Shown: piece by piece, positions 8,098 through 16,129 of the stretch
Layout of the letters: each line of letters begins with the position of its first letter
Position numbering within the stretch: position 1 is the first letter of the stretch
Assembly (NCBI GenBank): GCA_014874455.1
Contig: JADBJL010000054.1
Coordinates: forward strand, 1 to 56,288
DNA length: 56,288 nucleotides
Direction: 5' to 3'
DNA from: Thermomicrobiaceae bacterium
GTDB lineage: Bacteria; Chloroflexota; Chloroflexia; Thermomicrobiales; Thermomicrobiaceae
The notes under the pieces: model-generated
The model's input: the letters and a program-made list of their open reading frames with translations, nothing else
Database searches by the model: none
What the model was told of the DNA's origin: nothing
Translations under genes and position numbers: made by a program

Positions 8098-9885
8098 ATG
8101 GACGCGAATCGCCCACTGGACGAGGCGAAGCGCACGGGAATCACTCGGCGCATGACGCGACGCGCGGTGTTGCGCCGGATGGCTTCGATCGGCCTGGCTG
8201 CCTCGGCCTTCGCCCCACTGCTCGCAGCCTGTCGCCAGCAAGAGGCGACACCAGCTCCGGGTGGGGTTACACCTCAGCCAGCGACCCCGACACCGGGTGC
8301 CGCGACCCCGACAGCGGCGCAGACGCCGGCCGGCGCAACGCCGACTCCGGCGGCTGAGCGAGCGGTACTGAACTACGGCGTCGGCGCGGCCGATATCACC
8401 ACGCTCGATCCGCACTTCGCCGCAGCCACGCAAGACCGCAACATCGTCGACATGGTGTTCAATGCGCTGATCCGCTACAAGCCGGGCGACAGCACCCAGT
8501 TCGAGCCCGACCTGGCAGTGGAGATCCCGGACCCAGAGGAGACGGCGGACGGCAAGCAGGTCTGGACGTTCAAGCTCCGCCAGGGCGTGATGTGGCACGC
8601 CGGGCCGCAGAACGACGCATACGAGCTAACGGCCGACGACGTCGTGTACTCCTTGCAGAAGTCGGCGAACAAGGATCGCTCGGCATATGCAGCCGATTAC
8701 TCCGGGATGACGTTCGAGAAAGTGGACAACTACACCGTCAAGATCACCCTGGAGCGGCCCCTCTCGCCCACCCTCTTTCTGCCCAAGGTCGCCAACTACA
8801 ACGGCGGCTTCATCGTGAGTCGGCGTGCCGTCGAGGCCATGGGCGACGAGGCGATCAAGACGCACCCGATCGGGACAGGCCCATTCAAGTTCAAGTCGTA
8901 CGCCTCGAAGGATCGGGTGGAGTTGGAGGCGAACGACGGCTACTTCCGGAGTGCACCGAAACTGGCCGGCGTCCAGGTCCGGTTTATGAGCGACGCGACG
9001 AGCCGGGAGCTCGCGCTCAAGTCCGGCGAAATGGATGTTGTCAGTGGCATTTCCGACTCGGCCTGGGTTCAGAAAATCAACCAGGAACCGAAGTTGCAAG
9101 CCGATGTCTTCGGGGTCGGTGAGGTCGCGTTCCTCAACCTGAACACGGCGCGCGAGCCGCTGAACGATGTCCGGGTACGGCAGGCGATTCTCTATGCCAT
9201 CGACCGCGACGCGCACCTGGCGGTCTTCGGCGGCCCGCCGGTAGCCCAGAACGTGTTCTCGGTGGTGCCGGCCGCGTTCATGCGCGGCGGGCTAACCGAG
9301 GAAGAGGCGCGACAGGCCGGGGTCGCCTACGGTCGTGATCTCGACCGGTCGCGCCAGCTTTTGGCCGAGGCAGGACTCGGCGGGGGCTTCACGCTGAAAA
9401 TGGTCACCTCGGAGATGGATGCCTACCGCAAGAACTACGAGGTACTGCAGGAAGAACTGCGCGAGATCGGGATTACCGTCGAGCTGGACGTGGTCGACCA
9501 TCCCACGATGCACCGGCTCATCCGCGAGGACGTCAACCCGATCGTGATCTACGTCGCCTTCCGCCCGAACGCGGATGTCTACCTGACCCAGTTCTTCCAT
9601 TCCGACTCGATCGTAGTCACCGGGCCGAAACCGAACACGAACTTCTCCCACTACGACCAGATCGACGACCTGATCGAGCAGGCACGTGTCGAGACGGATC
9701 CGAAGCGGCAGGAAGAGCTGTGGAAGCAGGCGAACATCAAGATCTTGCAGGATGCCGTCGGCTTCCCGCTGCACTTCATCAATCAGGTCTACGGTCGATC
9801 CAAAGCGGTCGATTACGGGCACGAGCTCAAGGCCAGCCTGGCGCTGTACCCGGGGTTCACGGAGCAGACGACGGTGCAGAAGTAA
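8098..9885 (+). CDS. ABC transporter substrate-binding lipoprotein, peptide type (SBP family 5)
   Basis: This 595-residue protein is the outer-face receptor of an oligopeptide/dipeptide-type ABC importer. The N-terminus has a twin-arginine-like stretch (RRMTRRAVLRR), a hydrophobic segment and the lipobox LLAAC (Cys at about residue 45), then a Thr/Pro/Ala-rich linker. The family 5 fold follows: LDPHFAAATQDRNIV, GVMWHAGP, the TADDVVYSLQ signature and a C-terminal NQVYGRSKAVDYG. The ATG at 8098 follows GAGGAGGA by 7 bases. Permeases follow, but no ATPases. The substrate is inferred as peptides, supported by the nearby peptidases, though nickel or glycosides cannot be excluded. Confidence 0.92.
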   Translation: MDANRPLDEAKRTGITRRMTRRAVLRRMASIGLAASAFAPLLAACRQQEATPAPGGVTPQPATPTPGAATPTAAQTPAGATPTPAAERAVLNYGVGAADITTLDPHFAAATQDRNIVDMVFNALIRYKPGDSTQFEPDLAVEIPDPEETADGKQVWTFKLRQGVMWHAGPQNDAYELTADDVVYSLQKSANKDRSAYAADYSGMTFEKVDNYTVKITLERPLSPTLFLPKVANYNGGFIVSRRAVEAMGDEAIKTHPIGTGPFKFKSYASKDRVELEANDGYFRSAPKLAGVQVRFMSDATSRELALKSGEMDVVSGISDSAWVQKINQEPKLQADVFGVGEVAFLNLNTAREPLNDVRVRQAILYAIDRDAHLAVFGGPPVAQNVFSVVPAAFMRGGLTEEEARQAGVAYGRDLDRSRQLLAEAGLGGGFTLKMVTSEMDAYRKNYEVLQEELREIGITVELDVVDHPTMHRLIREDVNPIVIYVAFRPNADVYLTQFFHSDSIVVTGPKPNTNFSHYDQIDDLIEQARVETDPKRQEELWKQANIKILQDAVGFPLHFINQVYGRSKAVDYGHELKASLALYPGFTEQTTVQK

Positions 9886-9898
9886 AGGAGGCATGCTG

Positions 9899-9920
9899 CC
9901 CGGTACCAGCGTTCACCGGG
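9899..9920 (+). terminator. Hairpin between binding protein and permeases
   Basis: CCCGGT (9899-9904) pairs with ACCGGG (9915-9920) around a 10-base loop, 13 bases after the SBP stop. Partial termination or mRNA protection here would give more receptor than permease, as is common in such operons. No T-run. Confidence 0.4.
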
Positions 9921-10107
9921 TGGCGATCCGGTAGTGAGCGCGACCCGGCATCCTGCCTGGCGCGCCGGGGTTCGACCTGACTGATCGAGGGCACGAAGGC
10001 ACGTCAGCCATTGTGTGGGCCCCTCGGTGCATACGACACGGGCGCGTGCTCCATTTGTGCCCGTTGCCTGAGCGCGATACAAGGGGGAACGATCGAGGAA
10101 GCCGACC

Positions 10108-11049
10108 GTGCTGCGCTACACCGTCCGCCGGCTGCTGCTCGCGATCCCGACGCTGCTGGCGGTGCTGACGATCATCTTCGTCATCGTCCGCGTGGCGCCG
10201 GGTGACCCGGCGACTGCCGCGCTGGGTGACTATGCCTCTGAGGAGGCAGTTCGCGCGCTGAGGCAGCGGATGGGGCTGGATCGGCCGCTCTGGCAACAGT
10301 ACCTGAGCTTCCTGGCCGACTTGCTGCGAGGCGACCTGGGCAAGTCGCTCATCACCGGCCAGCCGGTGGTCGATCAGATCCGCCACGTCCTGCCCTACAC
10401 CGTCGAGCTGACACTCGCGGCCATCGTGGTCGGGCTGGTGATCGGCATTCCGATCGGGATCGTGACGGCGATTCGCCGTAACACGCTCGTGGACTACGCT
10501 GGTCGGGTAGTGTCCCTCGCTGGTCTTTCGGTGCCGGCTTTCTATCTCGGTATCCTGCTGATCTACCTCTTCGCGGTCAGGTTGCGGCTGTTTCCGGCGC
10601 TCGGCGCGGCTGAGTTCTCCAAACCAGGAGCCCATCTGCACGCGCTGGTGTTGCCGGCCCTCAGCCTGGGGCTGATCGAGGCGGCCTACGTCACCCGGAT
10701 GACGCGCTCGGTGGTGCTGGGCGTGTTGCATGAGGACTATGTGCGCACCGCGCGGGCGAAGGGGTTGCCGGAGCGCATCGTCCTCTTCGGCCACGCGCTG
10801 CGCAGCGCCATGATCCCGCTGGTCTCGCTGATCGGCCTGTTCGCGATCTCGCTGATCGGTGGCTCGGTGCTGACCGAAGAGGTGTTCGCCCGCCCAGGGC
10901 TGGGCAAGCTGATGATCGGAGCGATGAAGCAGAAGGACTACACGATGCTGCAGTCGATCATGGTCGTCTACGCCATCGTCATCGTGGTGATCAACCTGCT
11001 GACGGATCTGCTCTACGGCGTCGTCGATCCGCGGGTACGGTACGAGTGA
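10108..11049 (+). CDS. Peptide ABC transporter permease, DppB type
   Basis: This 313-residue membrane protein forms half of the transmembrane channel of the importer. It has the DppB opening (YTVRRLLLAIPTLLAVLTII), about six membrane helices, and the cytoplasmic EAA loop (DYVRTARAKGLPE) that contacts an ATPase. It ends with YGVVDPRVRYE, typical of the family. The start is GTG at 10108 with GAGGAA about 9 bases upstream. It overlaps the next permease by 4 bases or fewer. It lies 222 bases after the binding protein. Confidence 0.94.
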   Translation: MLRYTVRRLLLAIPTLLAVLTIIFVIVRVAPGDPATAALGDYASEEAVRALRQRMGLDRPLWQQYLSFLADLLRGDLGKSLITGQPVVDQIRHVLPYTVELTLAAIVVGLVIGIPIGIVTAIRRNTLVDYAGRVVSLAGLSVPAFYLGILLIYLFAVRLRLFPALGAAEFSKPGAHLHALVLPALSLGLIEAAYVTRMTRSVVLGVLHEDYVRTARAKGLPERIVLFGHALRSAMIPLVSLIGLFAISLIGGSVLTEEVFARPGLGKLMIGAMKQKDYTMLQSIMVVYAIVIVVINLLTDLLYGVVDPRVRYE

Positions 11050-11924
11050 TGGCTGTGGCGCGAGAACTACCGGAAACCGGGCCGCGCACGCGCCGCTGGA
11101 GGCGCACGCAGGCGTTCGCGCGCAACCGGACTGCGCTGGTGGGGCTGGTGATGGTCGCGCTCCTGCTCCTCATCGCCATCGCTGCACCCGTGCTCTCGCC
11201 GCATAGCCCCATTGCCCAGAGCACGATCCACCGGCTGGAGCCGCCGTCTCGCGAGTACCCCTTCGGGCGCGACGACTTCGGTCGCGATATCCTCTCGCGA
11301 GTCATCTACGGGACGCGGATCGCCCTGCTGGTGGGTGTACTTTCGGTCGCGATCGGCGGGGTCGCCGGGACAGTGATGGGCGTGGTCGCCGCCTTCCGCG
11401 GTGGGCGGGTCGAAAACTGGTTGATGCGCCTGACCGACGTGTTGCTCGCCTTTCCCGACCTCATCACCGGCCTGTTGATCCTGGCCGTCATGGGGCCAGG
11501 GCTGTGGAAGATGATCATCGCCATCGCGCTCACGATCACGCCGCGGTTCTCGCGGATCGCGCACGGGCCGGCGCTGTCGGTCAAGCAGCGAGACTTCGTG
11601 GACGCTGCCCGCGCGATCGGGGTCGGGGATCTGCGCATCCTCTTCCGTCACATCCTGCCGAACATCGTCGGTGAGCTGCTGGTACTCGCCAGCCTCTGGA
11701 CGGCTTCGGCTATCCGCCTGGAGGCGAGCCTGAGTTTCATCGGGCTGGGGGTACGCCCGCCGACGCCCACCTGGGGCCAGATGATCCGCGATGGGACGGT
11801 TCACCTTACGAATGCCCCCTGGTTTTCACTCTTTCCCGGCCTGGCGCTGTTGCTGACCATCCTGGCCTTCAACCTGGTCGGCGACGGCCTGCGCGACGCG
11901 CTCGACCCGAAGACCCAGGCCTGA
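11046..11924 (+). CDS. Peptide ABC transporter permease, DppC type
   Basis: This 292-residue protein is the second channel subunit. It shows the N-terminal cytoplasmic segment and first helix, the post-helix motif YPFGRDDFGRDILSRVIYG that marks DppC, the EAA loop RDFVDAARAIGVGD, and the C-terminal FNLVGDGLRDALDPK. It overlaps dppB in GTGATG; the GTG at 11046 or the ATG at 11049 could be the start. After it a consensus promoter opens a new unit, so the importer operon ends here without DppD/DppF ATPases, which must come from elsewhere. Confidence 0.94.
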   Translation: MMAVARELPETGPRTRRWRRTQAFARNRTALVGLVMVALLLLIAIAAPVLSPHSPIAQSTIHRLEPPSREYPFGRDDFGRDILSRVIYGTRIALLVGVLSVAIGGVAGTVMGVVAAFRGGRVENWLMRLTDVLLAFPDLITGLLILAVMGPGLWKMIIAIALTITPRFSRIAHGPALSVKQRDFVDAARAIGVGDLRILFRHILPNIVGELLVLASLWTASAIRLEASLSFIGLGVRPPTPTWGQMIRDGTVHLTNAPWFSLFPGLALLLTILAFNLVGDGLRDALDPKTQA

Positions 11925-11939
11925 GTGAGTGCCTCTGAA

Positions 11940-11968
11940 TTGACACCCCAGGAACATCACACTAGAAT
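11940..11968 (+). promoter_or_regulatory. Consensus sigma70-type promoter of the APC permease unit
   Basis: TTGACA (11940-11945), 17 bases, TAGAAT (11963-11968). The -35 is perfect and the -10 matches 5 of 6. The leader to the ATG at 12169 is about 190 bases. Confidence 0.75.
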
Positions 11969-11999
11969 CGCTATGGTTCACGACTCTGGGTGACGTCAT

Positions 12000-12024
12000 C
12001 TCGTGCCGTATCAAGCGACACGAG
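12000..12024 (+). terminator. Leader hairpin followed by TCGTTTT
   Basis: CTCGTG (12000-12005) pairs with CACGAG (12019-12024); TCGTTTT follows at once. It lies about 25-50 bases after the predicted transcription start of the APC permease unit and could act as an attenuator. The stem is only 6 bp. Confidence 0.4.
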
Positions 12025-12168
12025 TCGTTTTAGGATCAGTCTTCGGCATCCTGACGATAGGCGTCGAGTCGGGGTGGGAGGTGGCGAGGACAGACAGCGC
12101 AAGAGCACGTGATCAGTGGCATTGCGTCGAGCGGGAGATCATCGGAGTCATACCAGGGGAGGGGGCAT

Positions 12169-13785
12169 ATGGCGAGCGTCGCCACTGGCGGGGGTATCCC
12201 GGGACGGCCACGGACGTTCGTCCGTGAGGCGACCGGCCTGACCAAAGATATCTCGCTCTTCGACGTCTTCGTCTACAACACAAATAACCAGAACATCGGC
12301 ATCGGCGTCATGTTCATTATCCTCTTCGTACCGGCCTTCTACACCGGCGCGAGTATGTTCTGGGGCGCTATCATCGCCGGACTCCTGGCGCTGGCCCACG
12401 CGATGACCTACGCGCTCTTCGCGGCTGCCATGCCGCGCTCGGGCGGTGACTACGTCTACATCAGCCGCACGCTCTCGCCGGTGCTCGGCTTTATCAGCAG
12501 CTTCAACTGGCTGGTCTGGATGACGGTGTACGTCGGGATCCCGGCTGCCTACTTCGGCCAGTACGGGCTCTCGACGCTGTTTCGCATGCTAGCGGCCGCG
12601 ACGGGCAATCCGGATCTCGTCCGGCTGGCCGACTTCTGGCAGCAGCCCCTCGGCATCTTCCTCGCGGGCAGCGCGCTGATCTTAGTGTTCACGGTCATCT
12701 TCATCCTCGGTACCAAGCTGTACTTTCGAGTACAGAACGTGACTTTCCTCATCGCCACGCTCGGCATCGTCGTCGCCGCGGTGATCGCGTTCGCGAGCGA
12801 TCGGTCGGAGTTCGTGAGCCGGTTGAACGCATATGTGGCCGCCGCTGGCGGCGTGGCGAACGCGCTCGACGTCGCGCAAGCGCAATCCGGCTACGCGCCG
12901 CGGGGCTTCGACTGGTACCAGACATTTCTCAGCCTGAGCCTGCCGCTCTATATCGTGCTCTACTCGATCACCTCGAGCATCATCGGCGGCGAGGTCAAGA
13001 ATGCCCGCCGGGCGCAGATCTTCGGCATGCCAGGATCGGTGGTGTACACCACCGCCTGGATGGCGTTGCTCATCGCGGGTTTCCAGTTCCTGGCCGGCTA
13101 CGACCTGCTCGGTCACATCGGTGCGGTCGATCCAACCGCGCTCGGGCTGGACTTCACACCGACATTCATCGAGCTGGCCGGCGCCATGGTGTACAAGAAC
13201 CTGCTTCTGGTGCTCGTGCTGGGGATCGGTTTCCTCCTCTGGACGTACGTCTGGCTGCCGATCAACTTCCTTGCCAGTACTCGGATCTTGCTGGCTTGGT
13301 CGTTCGACCGGCTCATGCCGGAGAAGCTGGCGTACGTCAGTCCGCGCTACCACACGCCGGTGATCTCGATCCTGGTCGTGCTCGTCCTCGGCGAGATCTC
13401 GCTCGCGCTCTACGCCTGGCAGGTCGTGCTGCACAGCATCGTCGGGATCTTCGGCTGGATCCTCTCGTTCCTGTTGACCGCGATTGCAGCGATCGTCTTT
13501 CCGTTCCGCCGTCGCGACGACTTCGAGGCCTCACCGGTCAACTGGCGGTTCCGGAACGTGCCGGTGATGAGCATCGTCGGCGTGCTCAGCCTGATCAGCT
13601 TGCTCATCTGCGAGGCGGTCTTCTGGCTCGACCCGTTCGTCGGGCTGCGCTACCTGCCGAACGTGCAGGTGCTCACCGTCGGTGTCTTGGTAGCGGGCGC
13701 GCTCCTCTACTACCTCGCGAAGTACATTCAGCAGGCGCGCGGCATCCGCGTGGAATACGCCTTCCGCGAGATCCCGCCCGAGTGA
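12169..13785 (+). CDS. APC superfamily amino acid permease
   Basis: This 538-residue inner-membrane protein has about 12-14 hydrophobic segments and belongs to the amino acid-polyamine-organocation superfamily. The first helix region holds FVYNTNNQNIGIGVMF, and MPRSGGDYVYISRTLSP is the typical APC signature after helix 2. It imports an amino acid or related compound; the substrate cannot be read. The ATG at 12169 follows AGGGGAGGGGG, whereas the longer frame from 12109 is not conserved. The M24 peptidase begins 37 bases after its stop, likely in the same transcript. Confidence 0.88.
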   Translation: MASVATGGGIPGRPRTFVREATGLTKDISLFDVFVYNTNNQNIGIGVMFIILFVPAFYTGASMFWGAIIAGLLALAHAMTYALFAAAMPRSGGDYVYISRTLSPVLGFISSFNWLVWMTVYVGIPAAYFGQYGLSTLFRMLAAATGNPDLVRLADFWQQPLGIFLAGSALILVFTVIFILGTKLYFRVQNVTFLIATLGIVVAAVIAFASDRSEFVSRLNAYVAAAGGVANALDVAQAQSGYAPRGFDWYQTFLSLSLPLYIVLYSITSSIIGGEVKNARRAQIFGMPGSVVYTTAWMALLIAGFQFLAGYDLLGHIGAVDPTALGLDFTPTFIELAGAMVYKNLLLVLVLGIGFLLWTYVWLPINFLASTRILLAWSFDRLMPEKLAYVSPRYHTPVISILVVLVLGEISLALYAWQVVLHSIVGIFGWILSFLLTAIAAIVFPFRRRDDFEASPVNWRFRNVPVMSIVGVLSLISLLICEAVFWLDPFVGLRYLPNVQVLTVGVLVAGALLYYLAKYIQQARGIRVEYAFREIPPE

Positions 13786-13822
13786 GTACGGGCTCGGTGG
13801 TGGCTGACGAGGGGAACCAGAG

Positions 13823-15052
13823 ATGCGAGCCGAGGACTATGCGATCCCGAAGGAGGAATTCGTCGAGCGGCGCCGGCAGCTCGCTGCCTTGTTGCGTGAG
13901 CGGGGTCTACCCGGTGTGCTGATCTGGTCGAAGGGTGGCGGGACGGTCGACCTGCACGGCCCGGTGCTGTACTTCAGCAACCACTACACCCCCTTCCCGC
14001 AGCTCGCCGACAACCCACCGAAGTGGGCCGGGCGCGGGCACAGTGGCCTGATCGTCACTGCCGAGGGCGAGGGGATCCTGTTGTCGGATATCCCCGACTA
14101 TCGGGACGACCTGATCGTCGTGGACGACGTGCGCGTGTCGCTCGATCTTCCGCGGGCTGCGGCGACCGCTCTGCGCGATCTGGGCATGGATCGGGGGCCT
14201 GTGGGGTTGATTGCCCGAGACTACATGCTTGCCGGGGCGTACCTCAGGCTCACCGAGGCGCTGCCGCACGTCCAGTGGATTCACTGCGAAGACCTCTATA
14301 GCCGTCTACGGATGATCAAGTCTCCCAACGAGATCAAAGTGATCCGCAAGGCCTGCGAGATCGGGATGAAGACCTGCCGCGCCATGATGGAAGCGGTACA
14401 GCCGGGCCGAACCGAAGCCGAAGTCATGGCCGAAGCCTTGTATGTGCTCACCCGCGAAGGCGGCATGATCTACGACCACCCGGTCGCCTCCGGGCCGCAC
14501 ACCCGGTTCTATGCCTACGGCCGCTTGCCGTCCTGGGATCACTACCGGAGGCTCGAGCCGGGCGATATCTTCCACGTCGACATGTACGGTGCCTTCGAGG
14601 GTTACTACTACGACTTCGGCCGCTCGACGGTCGCCGGCCGCACGGCGTCCGAGGCACAAAAGGAGATCTTGGAAGCGGCTATCGCGTCGGTCGAGGCCAG
14701 CATCGCAGCCGTGCGGCCAGGAGTGACGGCTGGCGAGGTGGCGCGCGCTGGCTTCCGCTGGCTGGAGGAGCACGGGTTTCATCTGGCGGCCTCGAAGGAA
14801 GAGCTCGATGCAGCCGGCGAGGCGGCGTTGAACCTCACGTTCCCCTCGATGGGTCACGGCCTGGGCATGTGGTGGGAGGAGCCCTGGCTCACGCCGGACG
14901 ACGAGACGGTGTTGCAGCCCGGGATGGTGCTCGCGATCGAGCGGGCCGTCGGACGCCCAGGAGTTGGCAGCGCCTCGTACGAGGACGACGTGCTGGTGAC
15001 TGAAGACGGCTGTGAGGTGCTGACACCGCTCGAGAAGCGCTGGTGGGCGTGA
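13823..15052 (+). CDS. M24 family metallopeptidase (Xaa-Pro peptidase/creatinase-like)
   Basis: This 409-residue enzyme has the pita-bread fold of the M24 family. The N-terminal creatinase-like domain is followed by a catalytic domain with all five metal ligands in place: Asp in FHVDMYG, Asp in YYYDFGRSTVAG, His in MGHGLGMWWEEP, Glu in AIERAV and Glu in SYEDDVLVTEDG. It likely cleaves an X-Pro bond or a small amide, and its place after an APC permease suggests use of an imported compound. The exact substrate is unknown. AAGGAGG lies inside the start of the gene; the ATG at 13823 is preceded by GAGGGGAACCAG. Confidence 0.9.
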   Translation: MRAEDYAIPKEEFVERRRQLAALLRERGLPGVLIWSKGGGTVDLHGPVLYFSNHYTPFPQLADNPPKWAGRGHSGLIVTAEGEGILLSDIPDYRDDLIVVDDVRVSLDLPRAAATALRDLGMDRGPVGLIARDYMLAGAYLRLTEALPHVQWIHCEDLYSRLRMIKSPNEIKVIRKACEIGMKTCRAMMEAVQPGRTEAEVMAEALYVLTREGGMIYDHPVASGPHTRFYAYGRLPSWDHYRRLEPGDIFHVDMYGAFEGYYYDFGRSTVAGRTASEAQKEILEAAIASVEASIAAVRPGVTAGEVARAGFRWLEEHGFHLAASKEELDAAGEAALNLTFPSMGHGLGMWWEEPWLTPDDETVLQPGMVLAIERAVGRPGVGSASYEDDVLVTEDGCEVLTPLEKRWWA

Positions 15053-15102
15053 GGTTCGCGCTGCTCTGTTCTCTCCGTCCAGAGCCCGTGCTCAGGGGGT
15101 GG

Positions 15103-15966
15103 CTAAGGCGTAGGAGTGAGGAGCGGCGCCGGACGCTCGACTTCCGCCAGGGGGACACGCAGCTCGTGGCTAGTGAACCGAAAGGTCGACCGCTGGCCAC
15201 GGTCGAGCACCAGCTCATAGGCGACATCGATCTGCACAAAGTCACTCGGGCGGCGAGGTAATGGGCGTGCTACGAGTGGCACGGGGCCGAGGCCGGCAGG
15301 TGGTTGCCGCATCGCCACTAGAAGGTGGGCATCTGCCGTGGCCGCCCACTGGTCTCGGTCGTCCTTCGGGGCATCGACAACGGCGACCCGCACATCGCCG
15401 AGGTGGATCAGGACACGCGTGCCTCGCTCTCGGTTCCCATCGGCCGCCGGGTAGAGTTCGAGCCAGAACAGGTCGGCCAGCGTCACTCGTTGGGGTTCGG
15501 CGACGTAGCGAACGGTGATCTGCCTCGCCTGGGCAGCGCGCTCGAGCAGCGTCCAGGCTGGCGCGCTTCCAGGTAGACCGAGGAGGACGATCCCCCGCAC
15601 CGGTCGACGCTCGATCAGGTCGAGCGCGCCAGGGAGGTGCCGCTCGTCCCAGGCCGGAACCAGGAGCAGGTCAACCTGCCGATCCCAGGGGAGCGTCGAG
15701 CGGTCGATGAAGTCGACGAGGTCCGAGCGCGAGCTGCCGCCGCCGATGACGATGCGCTGTCCATCGATCTCCAGGAGCACGCTCAGTTCCTGGCTGGTTC
15801 CGCCTATCACCAGCCGGTCGCCGAGCGACCACTGCGTGAGCAGCGCGCCAGCGATGAGCCCCAGTGCGAGTCCGCTGGCCAGCCAGAGCACAGCGCGGGC
15901 CAGCGGACTGTCTCGCACGACCTCCGTCCAGAGGTGCCAGAGTCGCTTGAGGCCAGCGCGTTCCAC
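15103..15966 (-). CDS. Membrane-anchored protein with degenerate metallo-beta-lactamase-like domain
   Basis: This 287-residue protein has one N-terminal membrane helix (about residues 22-45). The following domain resembles the ComEC/Rec2-type metallo-beta-lactamase region: IDGQRIVIGGG in place of LLIDGG, then VDLLLVPAWDERHLPGALDLIERR in the position of ...LTHPDADHIGGLLAVLER. The metal-binding HxDxDH is reduced to A-W-D-E-R-H, so catalysis is unlikely. GTG at 15966 follows GGGAG by 8 bases. It lies about 160 bases downstream of the PASTA kinase on the same strand and may be its target or partner. The fold is inferred from pattern only. Confidence 0.65.
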   Translation of the reverse strand: MERAGLKRLWHLWTEVVRDSPLARAVLWLASGLALGLIAGALLTQWSLGDRLVIGGTSQELSVLLEIDGQRIVIGGGSSRSDLVDFIDRSTLPWDRQVDLLLVPAWDERHLPGALDLIERRPVRGIVLLGLPGSAPAWTLLERAAQARQITVRYVAEPQRVTLADLFWLELYPAADGNRERGTRVLIHLGDVRVAVVDAPKDDRDQWAATADAHLLVAMRQPPAGLGPVPLVARPLPRRPSDFVQIDVAYELVLDRGQRSTFRFTSHELRVPLAEVERPAPLLTPTP

Positions 15967-16129
15967 CGCGGCGAACTCCCGAAGCGCTCGCGTGCTCGAA
16001 GGAGGAGCCGGCGGGGGCTGCCATCAGCGAACCGTGGCTGGCGGCCGCTCGTAACACACCTGGTCGGATCCAGGAGCGCTCGCTGGAGCCATAGGGCTCG
16101 AGCGTGCCTCTGAGCATGGCAGCGCTGGA

